Below, piece after piece: positions 32,801-44,375 of a stretch of 64,000 nt of DNA. The number at the start of each line of letters is the position of its first letter. The stretch's first letter is position 1. Source of the stretch: Agapanthus africanus (Eukaryota > Streptophyta > Magnoliopsida > Asparagales > Amaryllidaceae); the NCBI GenBank assembly GCA_030015575.1, contig CM057337.1:375061582-375125581 (forward strand), in the 5' to 3' direction. The position numbers were made by a program, and so were the translations under genes. The notes under the pieces are model-generated. The model saw only the letters and a program-made list of their open reading frames with translations. It did no database searches and had not been told where the DNA came from.

Positions 32801-33934
32801 ACTATTGACTATTCATGTGAAACGACGGAGTGCTACGAATGGTTTTGGCAAAACCGTGAATGTAGTGAACTTGATATAATCGATGGAACGAGATAGCTTT
32901 TAAAAGGAGTGGCTCAAGCTCCGCATTTAAAAGTTAGTTTTGAAAAGAACCGAGTGGTTTTCCGAAAGTGTTCCAACGATTTTAGCTTGGTTTATTTTCT
33001 TGCATTAGTTCTTTTAATGCGTGATATTCTTGCATTAGTTCTTTTAATGCGTCCCATCATTTAATCCTACCATTGCAGAAAACAACCAAAATATGACGTA
33101 TGCTTATGCCATTCGCATTCGCCACGGGGCCCCGTCATTACCCGTTAGGTTACTTAACTAACGACAGAGCGGGGGCTGGGCTAGCGCGGCTGTAAAACAT
33201 AAGCAATGCCTAAATAATATCATATATAGATATACTGCAATGATAGCCATTTCAGATCACAGATGAACACATTGGATATACTAGGAATCCGCAATTCGTA
33301 CGAGCCTGTAACGAAAAGCAGATTACACGGTCGCGGTGAATAGCCAATACCCCACCCAAGACCCCTACGGGTGCGGCAAACTACCCGCCAAGTACCCGAA
33401 GCGAAGCAACCTCCCTCAACTCCGTGAGTAGGCCACTCGGCACTTCGGCATACCCGATAGTTTGTGCACCCCCTCCATGGGTCTATCCTAGGAGCAAAAA
33501 CAGTAAAAAGAAATTATACAATTACGGCTACAACCCCGACCCGGTTGTGCGGCCATACAAATAATTATTACATCAATTTACAAATTTACATGAATTGAAA
33601 GAAAAGAAAACTCTCGTCTCACAACCCCCCGGCTATTCACCCGCGACGATCCAATGAATTCATATACACATTCCAATAACATTACAGATCACAGATTTGT
33701 ATAACCCCCACTAATCGACATATAGCGATTAGCAGACGTTCAATACAAATATCACATCACAGAAAAACCCGTCAGCTTAAGTCTTTTAGAAGTTCGATCA
33801 AAAATACGGATTTTCAGGCCCCAAACACAAAATTTTCGTTCTGGAAAATCTGGGCAGAAAATACATATTCCAAAAATCCCAAAATACCCCTATGAACAAA
33901 CTGCAAAAATAAAACCCCACGACCGAGTCAACTC

Positions 33935-33982
33935 GGCCGCGGTTCCGCGGCGGGAGCAAGCTCCCGCCGCGGAAACGCGGCG
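33935..33982 (-). other. GC-rich hairpin downstream of the B PBS
   Basis: Arms 33935-33956 and 33961-33982 (containing CCGCGGTTCCGCGGCGGGAG and its near complement) around a CAAG loop. One mismatch in about 20 pairs. About 190 nt after the PBS. Confidence 0.85.
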
Positions 33983-34174
33983 CGTTGATCGATTCAGTGG
34001 GTCGAATTTTTACAGTTTCTTCTAAAAACCCTGAGTCGATTTTTGGTATATCTCAAATAATTTTTGCAGCACTTTGAAAATCGACAGAAAGTTTGAAATC
34101 CGGGTGTATTTCGCGACTTTTTCTCCGATCGAATTTATAGTTACTATGCTAACATGTTAGGTAGTGTTTAACTA

Positions 34175-34188
34175 GGCTCTGATACCAC
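34175..34188 (-). other. Element B primer-binding site
   Basis: GTGGTATCAGAGCC on the element strand, directly after the 5' LTR. Confidence 0.92.
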
Positions 34189-36343
34189 TGTAAGTCCATG
34201 CTACCTCTCCCGGTACTTTCGGGCAAGCGGAATTTGATAAAAAACGATTTTCTTAGAGGTGGTAACATGGACTTAAAACCCGGATCTTTGTTAAACATCT
34301 AACTAACAACCTAACTACGAGTTGCTAACTACTCGGTTAGGAGGTTATACCTTTCTTTTTCTCGAACTCCTTCGTCTTCAAGCTTCGATGGTCGTCCGAA
34401 TCGGCTTCTCCCCGTCGTCTCCTTGCGCCGAAGATAGATCCACCTGAAAGCTTCAACCTTTGGCTCCTTCTTCGAACTTTGAAGAAACTAGTTCACTCGG
34501 TTTGCTAAACCTTGTGAACTAGAGTGAGTAGAGAAGAGTTTGTATGGGATTTTATCTATGGTTCTTGGTTCTCAACTCATGAGACAAGTGAACCATAGAG
34601 TCAAGAGAGGGAGAGCAGGAGGAGGAGATGAGAGCTCAAGAACAAGAGAGAGAATGAGCATGAAAGAATGAGAGAAGACTTTTCTCATTTGGCTTTCATA
34701 ATCCAAAACAATCATAACACCTCATATCAATCAAGTATTATGTGATGGTTTAAGCAACCATAGCCATATCATTTCATGCACTCATTTTGCACAAGAGAGC
34801 AAGCAAGCAAAAGTCTTTGCCATGAAATTATAGCTATAGTTATCATGATGGTCAACTAGTCAAGCCTAGTCAACCGGTCAACAAAGTCAACAAAAGTCAA
34901 CAAGTCAACAAAGTCAATCCCTCAACAACCATGTCACCATAATACTTAATTAATATAATTGTTAATCACATATCATATTCTCATTAGGGTTGAGCAAAAA
35001 GTCAATAGTCAACTGTCAACGGTCAACAACCCTAATGAGAATCCTCTGCCTCTGTCTCTCCGTCAACTGTGCATACACACCCGCATCCGCGTTCCGAGGA
35101 ACACGGATGCATACTGGATAAAACCAATCCCAAAAGGTACACTAGGATCTGGTTTAAACCAAAGCCCGCTAGTGTGAACTGTCCGGACACTGTACGTGCA
35201 CAAGTGCACGGATGTGACCGAACCCTGTCGCAAAACCATGCGACCTGTCGCAAAACCATGCGACCTCTACTCTTTTGCCTAAAGGCGAATAACTTTCTGT
35301 GTGGGACTCTAAAGACTCGACACTACGCTGGCAGTGGGTTTAACCACAGACCGCAAGCGGCACTAGCTGTGCGTAACGGTCCCCAGGTAGATGCCGACAA
35401 GAAGACTGACGAGGTGAAACCCATCTGAACTCCTACTGAGTCTGACTGTGACAATCTCCGTACAGTCCGGTCTGTTCGTCTGATACATTGCATGGCGGGC
35501 CTAGGGGGCGGTAAACGTCAGTCCCCCAATAGCGGTACAAGTCGTGTCGGAGCGAAGCCCAAAACATCCTGAGATAACACTGGAAGCCTACCAGTATATC
35601 CCGCTTGCCCTGGCCAGGGACTACTCATGTAATGGCTCTCCTAGACACAGCGCGATGTCAACCCCCAATACCGGGAGAGGCGAATCCTGTCTAACCGTCA
35701 CTGCCTCCAAGTGCTTCGGGACTGCACCCAACTACTACCTGTTTGCACGACTCCTTTGAGCCGTGGTAGGGTAGTAATCAAAGTACAGTGGGAACACACT
35801 CGAGGCGAAGTGACAGTGTCAAGTCAGCGGACTAAGCTGTACTCATGTCACCTGGGAACTGATAACCGACGATAGGTATAATACCAACCGGTCAGTTCCC
35901 GACGAGTCCTGTCCACTGTACTCGTAACCCAACGAGCACCCGCATACTATCTCCAGTACGACGTACTGACGGCTGTGGGACAGACCGTCTCCTACACTGG
36001 GATGAGAAGCGCATGCGCTAGTCTACTCTGGTGTATCGATGCCCTGTCTCGATAGTCCTGCGACTAGGGACCTGCATAAGGATGTGCTTATAGATTCCCC
36101 AGCCCCACTAGTGTGACTGCCATCACAATGCTGGTAATCAAGCAAAGATCCTAAGGGCTCCACTAATGCGTATAGGTGATATAATAAAATAAACACATGT
36201 ACACATTGAAGTAGAAACAAACCAAGTAGCATACTACTATTTTGAGCAAGATTGTATATACAAGGTGAATATCCCAAGCTTCCATTAAGTAATATACAAA
36301 CTAGTATGATACAGTAATGGCCTCTAGGGCATATACACTAACA
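34189..36343 (-). repeat. Element B 5' LTR
   Basis: 2155 bp, very similar to 5144-7306 and with the same 20-bp tandem duplication. TG/CA ends intact and followed by the TCTCT duplication. Confidence 0.94.
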
Positions 36344-36348
36344 TCTCT

Positions 36349-37596
36349 CAAGTGGGTGAGGAACCCTGCTAGATCGGCGGAGAGGCTGAGGTTCGTTGGT
36401 TACTATTGAATCCTTTGGTTCTATCAAATTATCTGGTGTAGTTTGTATAGCTGGAACCTTTCCAGTTCTACATAACAGATCTTGTCTCGAGCTTATCCGG
36501 ATTTTGCTTTTAGACATAGGCCAGACAACCCCAAATCTTAACCAACTTAAGATATGGGCTCTTTCCTGTCCATATCACATATGAAGTGGTAGGCATCTGA
36601 TTTGATTGAAACCCTATTCAATAGGCATGCAACATCTCAAGTGCATAACTCCCTAAAAGGAAATAGGAAACTCAGTAGTACTCATCATAGAGCACACCAT
36701 ATCATATAGGGTGCTATTGCTCCGCCCCGATATACCATCGTGCTATGGTGTATTCGGAGGAATAATGCTGAGAGAGAATCTCATTCTCCTTTAGAAAAGT
36801 CCAAGAATTCCGTGCTCAAGTATTCTCCTCCTTGATCACATCAAAGGACATAATACATATACCCGTTTTGGTTCTCTACTTCTAACTTATATTCTGTGAA
36901 TATCTCAAAAGGTTCGGACTTGTGTTTCAACAGGAACATATGTCTGAATCTAAAGAGATCATCAGAGAATGTAATGAAGTACAAAGAACCGGTCTTGGCA
37001 TGTGTAGACAGGGGACCGACATACATCATCACGTATCAGTCCCAAGAGTTTACTAACTCTTTCTCTGTTTCCAATAAACAGAGCTATGGTCATCTTATCT
37101 TTGTGACATGACTGGTAAGTTTCACAAGATGTAAATTCAAACTGATTTAAATATGCATCTATATGTAACTTCAGCTAGTCGGGTCGCATTGATAAGACCA
37201 AGTCTACAATACCTTAAGAAGGATTTGATCATTTCTGAACTCTTCCTCTTTTGTGTGTTCCGTATACTAAGAACTGTAGTTTGATTTAGAACATCAATGC
37301 TTTTAGATAACGTGCCTGAACCGATCAACTTTTGATATAGGAAATGTTCAAAACATTATCCAACAATACAAAATTATATTCTTTCTTTACTAATAAAGAG
37401 ACTGATATGATTTTGTATATCAGGTTCGGTATCTAATAACATTCGTTCAGAATCAATGTATTTGGAATACAGGGTGACAGTGACCAACAGACTTGGCTAC
37501 AACACTTGCACCGTTTTCTGTCTCATGAAACTTATCACCCGTTCTCAGTTCTCTACCTTTCTGTAGCCCTATGTAACATATTACATATCTGGGATC
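36349..37596 (-). pseudogene. pol: Element A protease-integrase relic
   Basis: Minus-strand remains of the middle of pol. From the 3' side: the Arg-rich IN-RT linker (36350-36480, parallel to 23030-23160 in C), integrase core (36841-37032: GPLSTHAKTGSLYFITFSDD, FLLKHKSEPFE), pre-integrase part (37137-37328: IGSGTLSKSI, then an altered zinc finger in which WHCRLGH has become RYCRLGL), and the start of protease near 37590. Stops and indels throughout. The relic ends abruptly at the E LTR. Confidence 0.85.
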
Positions 37597-39767
37597 TGTT
37601 AGTTATATGTATTCCCTAGAGGCCATTACTGTACATTGGATGTATATTGTAGTGGATGCTGGGACATATATAGGTAAGACTTTCTTGCTCGACATGATAG
37701 TACGCTATCTGGTTGCTCTTTATCTTAACATGTATACTTTCTGTCTCTCTGTTACATGTTGATAAAGCCCTTAGGATGTGTACTCGACTTCAAGGACTAT
37801 GATGCAGATCATACTAGTGGGGCCTGGGTAGTCCATGAGTACATCCTTCAATATTCCTAGTCGTTGGAATATGGAGACGGGGCATCGATATTCCAGAGTA
37901 GACTAGCGTATATCTTCTCGACCCATGTGATGGGCGATGGATGATCCCAAATCCATTGGTGTTTGACATCAGAGATGGTATGGGGGTGCTTAGTGGAGAC
38001 TGGGTACACTGAACGGACTCGCCGAGAACTCCCAGATGGTATTATAACTCATGTCAGATGGCAGTTCTCTGGTGACACTGGTACAGCTTAGTCTGTTGAC
38101 CCGAGATTGTCATAGAGTCTTGTGTGTCTCCTACTGTACTTTGATTTCCACCCTACCACGGCTCTACCGAGTCGTGCAAACAGGTGGTTTTTGGGTACAG
38201 TCCCGATTCACATGGAGGCAATGAGCGATAGGAGGGGATTCGTCTCTCCCGGTATTGGGGGTTGATGTTGCGCTATGCACGACTGGCCATAACTGGAAAT
38301 CCCTGGCCAGGGTTGCTGTGATTTACTGGTAAGAGTTATCAGTAGTTTCACGATTGTTATGGACCTTACGTCGGCATGACTTATCAAGCTATTGGGGTCT
38401 GACGTTTACCACCCCTAGGAGAGATATGCGACATATCAGACGAACAGACCGGACTGTACGGTAAGTGTTACTGGTTGGATTCACAGGAGTGTGAGCGGGC
38501 TTGCTCGTCGATCTTCTGATCGCTCAATACCCGGGTGGCCGTTACGTTTAGCAGACCGCTTGCGGCTTGTGGGTGTTTGATATGATCATCACCTGCTGCC
38601 GGCGTATTGACGAGTCTTTAGAGTCCTACACAGAGGTTTCCTGGCTCAAGCGAAATGAAATAGGAGTGCATATGAGATATGTGCGGGACCGAGAATAATG
38701 CGTGTATGTGATACCGCATTCTATTCTCGCGATGAATGTATCGATTGGTTGTATGCGATATAACCTAGTTATCGAATCGAGGATTGATTCGATAAGTCGA
38801 TACATCGGATATTAGTCGGTCATATGCGGTATGACCGGATCGTTAAATCAAGTGTTGATTTAATGATTTAATGTATAATTATATATTTGATATATTACTT
38901 TGCATTAACTAATATTGGTTCACTTAAGATGGATTTTCTCACTTGATGTGCACATTGTATATATGATATAGTTTTGTGCACTAGTTTGTATCATGTTTGA
39001 TAATACATGCTAACTTGGGTGTGTGTTTACTTTAAACTATGTTTAGCTAAATGGTTAGGGTTTTGCTTAATTATTTATTTATTCTTTTATTCATTTATTT
39101 TGGAAAGGATATTGAAATGGTGGCTTGCTTTGTCTCTTGTTGAAGCTTCATGAAGCTTTGAAGGAGTAACCATTTTGTTTCTTTCCTTTAACCTAACCAT
39201 TCAACTAAACCCTAGTTTATTCTCTACACTAAACCATGGTTGCAAATATGATAAGAATCACTTTATTTTCTATTTTCATATAATTCTTATCGTATTCTTT
39301 TTCTTCTTCTTCTTCTTCAAGAAGAAAGAAGCTTGCTAGCTTCAATGGTGACTTGAGAAAAAGAGTGAGAAATCCAATTCTAAAGTGAACCCACATCCTA
39401 TTTCTTCATCCTCTACCACTTGCCAAGTAGTATAGGGTGTTTTCTTCACAAGTTTCATGACTTGGTGAAGTTGGAGCTTGATCTTGAGTTGCCTCGACGT
39501 AGATCATCTTCGGCATCGAAGTCGACAACCTAGCCCGATCTTTTCTCCGATGAAACCACCGCGAGAGTCTATTCGATGGGTACAGTGGAGGACCGGATCT
39601 ACAAAGGTTGTAGTCACTTTCCTTTTAGTTAAAGTTGTTAACTTGTTATAGTATCGCCTTACCTCTAGTTACGATCTTGCTTAGGGTCACTTGGCACATA
39701 GAAATTTTTTGAATTGGCCATGTTTGATCACTTGTTGAACCTCATGGGTGTGCCTAGGAACCCTACA
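37597..39767 (+). repeat. LTR E (plus strand), 5' LTR of a truncated element
   Basis: TGTTAGTTATATG...GGAACCCTACA, followed by a PBS, so it is a 5' LTR. Closest by eye to the LTR at 60164-62383. It lies inside the protease relic of A in the opposite orientation. No second TSD copy can be found because the element is cut off at 41214. Confidence 0.92.
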
Positions 39768-39781
39768 GTGGTATCAGAGCC
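39768..39781 (+). other. Element E primer-binding site
   Basis: GTGGTATCAGAGCC directly after the LTR. Confidence 0.92.
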
Positions 39782-41214
39782 TAGCTAGAGCCTTATGCGA
39801 TGCGTAGACGATGTTAGAAGTCCGATCGAAACACGAAACCCTAATCCGACCCCTTCTCTGTACATTTTTTAAAACCGTGCATTTTTCCAAATTAAAAATA
39901 TGTAGAAAAATCAGCAGGCTTTTCTAAGAAATACTGTGCAAAACGAGAACCTAACTCGATTAAACCACCGTGGAACCGCGGCAATAGCCTGCCTCATGCG
40001 GCGGTTCCGCGGCCGTACGGTCGGTTCTTCCAATAAAATTTGCACAGTAATTCCTATATTTTCGTGCTGTATTTTCTGGGATATTTTAATGTTTACTCAA
40101 GAGTTGAGTGTTCTGGGGTTGTATTGGGACTCGAAGATTCGATCGGATTATCAAACTTTGTCTATGTGTTTTTTCGGATAATTTTAGAATATGTTAAAAA
40201 GTTCGACCGGATGGAAATACCCACTTTTTCCCCTCCCGGAAAATTTCCAATTGTTGGATTTTTCCGTAGTTTAACGACGTTCTAAGTAGTGCAAGTAACG
40301 CGATGGTTCCTCTAGAAGACAACAAACCTTAACTCGATTATGTTACCGTCTTGAACAACCCTTTGAACCTTAGGGTTTGGGGCAGTACGGTGTGCCACAT
40401 GTGAGGCGTTGGCTTGACCCTTCTATGGCTGGACCGTTGGTACTGAGGCATGAAGTGGATGTTTTTAAACTTATTTCATGTGTTGAGGTGTTTCGGGAAA
40501 ACTTGGGTGTTTGATTGTTCGATCGGAAAGTTTAACATTTTCTGTTTATCTGGAATGTGATACAATATTTGGAATCCACAAGTTGTTATGAGATAACTGA
40601 TTTGGATGTTATAAACATAGTAGTTTAGTCTCACTTCATCGGTTGCCACGGAATTTTGATACGATCAAAAGTCCGTCGCAATCACGTAGCGTACGCGGAT
40701 ACTCGCCGGATAAACTTAATAGACAACTACACCCCTTAGCCCCGACCATGTGACTGTAGGAGAACCCCGTCGCCGAAAGCATCCGTTCGGGTGCTCGCGG
40801 TAGCGGTGTTCCGCCTTGGTGCACTTCGTCGACGGTATCGGGGGTGCGGCCGTCTACTAAAGTTTGCGACGAGCATTCGATCAGTTTGTCGGGAATCTTG
40901 TTGAATTGCCCGACTAGATATTGAAAAGTGTTTTCGATAATGGGACTAAAATGCGGGGTTTATAAATGTTAGGCATGTGATGTCTAAGGAATTCATTTGG
41001 TTAGGCATGCGATGTCTATGCAAGTTGCGGATTCCAACTGTTGTAGTTTTACACTTTCTTTTCTGTGACCGTAAGTGTAATATGTGATATCGCCGGTTTC
41101 GTTGCTATATGTCAACGACAATTGGGATGCGATTATTTACTTACGTTGATGACATGTGATGTTATGTGTTGCTGGATATGTTATATTGGATCGTCGTGTT
41201 TGAATAGCCGGGGG
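39782..41214 (+). other. Element E leader, truncated; left arm of a palindrome
   Basis: Leader of a plus-strand element up to GAATAGCCGGGGG, where it meets minus-strand leader of A. It carries the GC-rich hairpin (39967-40015). The sequence from 39768 to 41214 is repeated inverted in 41371-41823 plus 49079-50078. No gene. Confidence 0.88.
39967..40015 (+). other. GC-rich hairpin downstream of the E PBS
   Basis: GTGGAACCGCGGC and GCGGCGGTTCCGCGGC arms, about 190 nt after the PBS. Imperfect distal stem. Confidence 0.72.
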
Positions 41215-41823
41215 TTACTTGTGCTCCCCTCCTTGGGTCTATCCTAGTGCGGAAAAGTAAATAATATACAATGGGTGACATCTTCCGCAACCTGGAAGTG
41301 CCCCAATAAAAGAATATTACATACAAGTTTTTACATGAATGAAAATGAAAAACACTCATCTCACATAAAACCCCCCCGGCTATTCAAACATGACGATCCA
41401 ATATAACATATCCAGCAACACATAACATCCCATGTCATCAACGTAAGTAAACATGCGTATCCCAATTGTTGTTGACATATAGCAACGAAACCGGCGATAT
41501 CACATATTACACTTACGGTCACAGAAAAGAAAGTGTAAAACTACAACAGTTGGAATCCGCAAACTCTTTAGACATCGCATGTCTAATCAAATGAATTCCT
41601 TAGACATCGCATGCCTAACAATTATAAACCCCGCATTTCAGTCTCATTATCGAAAACTCTTTTCAATATCAAGTCGGGCAATTCAACAAGATTCCCGACA
41701 TCCTGATCGAATGTTCGTCGCAAACTTTAGTAGGCGGCCGCACCCCCGACGCCGTCGACGAAGTGCACCAAGGCGGAACACCGCTGCCGCGAGCACCCGA
41801 ACGGATGCTTTCGGCGAAGGGGT
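41215..41823 (-). other. Element A leader, inner part (palindrome centre and right arm)
   Basis: 41215-41370 is a unique spacer parallel to 26187-26345 in the C leader. 41371-41823 is the inverted counterpart of the E leader. The D' insertion follows after GGGGT (41819-41823). No gene. Confidence 0.85.
41819..41823. repeat. Target-site duplication of D' (GGGGT)
   Basis: GGGGT precedes the D' 5' LTR and recurs at 49079-49083 after the 3' LTR. The flanks rejoin into a sequence that matches the inverted E leader at about 40750-40790. Confidence 0.92.
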
Positions 41824-43567
41824 TGTTGGAGATAGTGCCCTCAGAGTCAATTATTGGATCACAGGCACGTGATTGCAATGATTGAGGGGAGGACCTATCC
41901 CAGTAGGACAGTCTTACTCTAGATGATAGTATGCTATCTGGTTTATCTTTTTCATCGTGTACTGTTTTAGGTGACCTTACGAGTCACTATTACGCGTTGA
42001 TAGAGCCCCTAGGATTCTTGCTTGACTACCAGCAGTATGAGGGCGATCATATAAGTGAGAGCTGGAGTCTATAAGCACATCCTTAAAAGGTCCCTGGTCG
42101 TGGGAGTTTCGAGACAGGGCATCGATTCTCCAGAGTAGACTAGTGTATACAGTCGAGACCCCGGCGAGGGGCGGTGGCCGGTCTCACAAGCCACTGGTGT
42201 CAGTTGGTTCACCTAAAATATATACAGGTGCTCATTGGGTTATGAGTACACCGGATAGGACTCGTCGGGAACCTGCTAGTTGGGATTATACCAGACGTCA
42301 GATAGCAGTTCCCTGGTGACATGTGTACAGGTTAGTTCATCGACCTGAGATCGTCATTTTTCTCGTGTGAGTTCCCACTGTGCTTTGATTACTACCCTAC
42401 CACGGCTCAAAGGAGTCGTGCAAACAGGTTTTAGTTAGGTACAGCCCCGAGCCATATGGAGGCAGTGAGCGGATCTGCAGGGGTTCGTCTCTCCCGGTAT
42501 TGGGGGTGAGGTCGCGCTGTCTCTAGGAGAGCCAGAACATGAAAAGTCCTTGGCCAAGGCAGAAGATTTGCTGGTAGGTATTCCAGTAGTATCTCAGGGT
42601 GTTCTGGGCTACACCCCGACACGACTTGTACCGCTTTTGGGGGTCTGACTTTACCAACCCCCTAGGCCCGCCATGCGATGCTCATAGACGAACGGACCGG
42701 ACTGTACGGATATTGTCACTGACACGCTCAGTGGGGTGTCAGGATGAGTTCGCTCATCGACGTCCCTTTTGGTCAATACCTGGTAGCCCGTCACGTATTG
42801 GCTTATACCTCTGACGTGCTAGTGGTTAAATCCACAGCCATAGTATTGACGAGTCTTTAGAGTCCACCATACTCAGTTACTCAGGTTTCGGGCGAAACGC
42901 TGTAGAGGCCGTATGGAGATATGGCAGGGTTCGATCAGATACGTGCGGTATTGCATGGATCATGATCGGACGGATTTTACTAGCCGGCTTTGGCTTAAGC
43001 CAGATCCTAGTATTAGATAGTGTAGTTTTGTCTCTTTGCATTTGTGTTCAGTAGGAATACAAATGCGGGCATGTATTTGCAGTAGCGGGGTTTTCCTGTA
43101 ATTTATTACGGGATAAGTTTTCTGAGGTTGCCAGTTTGCATTCCGTTCCGGCCGGTTTTCCTTTGTTCCTTCACGGCCGGACTTTTTAGTTGGAGGGGGT
43201 TATTTGCAGTTTGCTAATAACTCTTTTGTGGAGGGCTTTATTGCATTTGTGCCTTTATCATGATGAGATTCCATTATGGTCATTTCCTTTGCTTTTTGGT
43301 GATGGGGTTTGATTTAACTTTGATTACTGGTTGATGTGAGATAATTTGATAATTATCTTCACATATTGATTTATGCCTTTGATTTATCTCTCTCCTCATT
43401 CCATCAAGAAGGATGGCCGGCCACTTTTGAGGGGGAGAATGAGAGAGCTTCATTTTGGGTGAAACATTCTCTTCATCTCATTCCTTGCAAAATTGTGGGC
43501 TCCAATTTTTCCAAGGCTCATTCTTTTCTTCACCTCCACATACCATGGCAACTTATAACCCTAAAGA
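41824..43567 (+). repeat. D' 5' LTR, 3' end deleted
   Basis: Matches 46978 to about 48721 of the 3' LTR and stops at AACCCTAAAGA, then continues with interior sequence equivalent to about 16780 of D. CCTTGGCCAAGG at 42548-42559. Confidence 0.92.
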
Positions 43568-44375
43568 CCCGACCCTAGACTATGACTCAGTAACCAAGTT
43601 GACCGAACCTTCTTAACACTGGCTTTTGGATTGTCAGAGTTGCAGACCTCATTGCCACTCCTACTTTTACCCTTTTCTCCAGGACACCACGTATTACTAC
43701 GAACGTCCACTTCCATTAGACAAAACCATCGTATGGTTATATACGAACTCGAAGTTATTCGAGGATGGTTTCTGGTTCTGGAGAAAACGAATAGGACTAT
43801 TCAGTTATCTTTTCCTTTTACCTTCTCTCAGGTTGCAAGTACTCCTTGGTTTAGATGATAGTACACCTATTACGCAAATTGGATAGTCTTCTTCCAAACC
43901 TTAGGCTGGTGCCGAACGGTGGGGAATGAAGGAAATCAATTAGCCTAAACGGTGTACAGAAGGTATTAAGTTAAGACAAAGCAAGGGATTAGTGAGAGGG
44001 CAAGGTAAATTGCGACTAATATTCACGACCAAATCAAGTATTTCTTCGCCAATCCTAAATCACTTGTGTATTTCTCCAGGACACTCCGTATCACTACGAA
44101 GATCCCAGTTTATTGGATAATCCATCGTATGGTTATATACGAACTCGAAAGGAACTTGTTCCAGTTCGGGGATGGATCCCAGTTCAGGAGAAATAGGAAT
44201 TAAGTTCATTCGGTTGTCTTTTATCTTCACCTTCTCTCGCATTGCGAGTGCTCCTAGGATTAGGACAGTACACCCATTATGCTTATTGGATAGTCTTCTT
44301 CCAAACCATAGGCTGGTGCCGAACGGTAGGGAAGGAAGAAAACCATTTGGCCTAAAAGCGTGTACAGAAGGTAAT
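43568..44375 (+). repeat. Gag-position tandem duplication of D'
   Basis: Two related units at about 43650-43960 and 44060-44370, inverted counterparts of 15963-16697 in D. Each has ACCATCGTATGG-like and GCTGGTGCCGAACGGT-like blocks. Short frames inside (43626-43886, 44172-44381) differ between the units and are not supported as proteins. Confidence 0.75.

Larger units (their letters stand above)
32107..34174 (-). other. Element B leader
   Basis: From the PBS: GC-rich hairpin (33935-33982), GC/AC-rich stretch, an approximately 30-bp tandem duplication (33000-33052, unit TTGCATTAGTTCTTTTAATG plus spacer), three-hairpin module (32580-32800) and pre-gag region. The two-unit repeat of C and D is absent. 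Confidence 0.85.
5144..36343 (-). mobile_element. Copia element B (near-complete gag-pol), split by C
   Basis: LTRs at 5144-7306 and 34189-36343 (2163 and 2155 bp, highly similar), PBS at 34175-34188, PPT at 7307-7317, TSD TCTCT. Without C (8896-29707 plus one GTAGG) it is about 10.4 kb. It carries Gag, protease, integrase, RT and RNase H with few lesions: a frameshift near 29830, which ends the Gag-IN frame, and a TAG at 8251-8253. It is the best candidate in the window for a former autonomous donor. Confidence 0.94.

Noticed and set aside
30990-33060. The approximately 30-bp duplication at 33000-33052 as a functional repeat
   Set aside because: A single tandem copy pair unique to B; ordinary slippage is enough.
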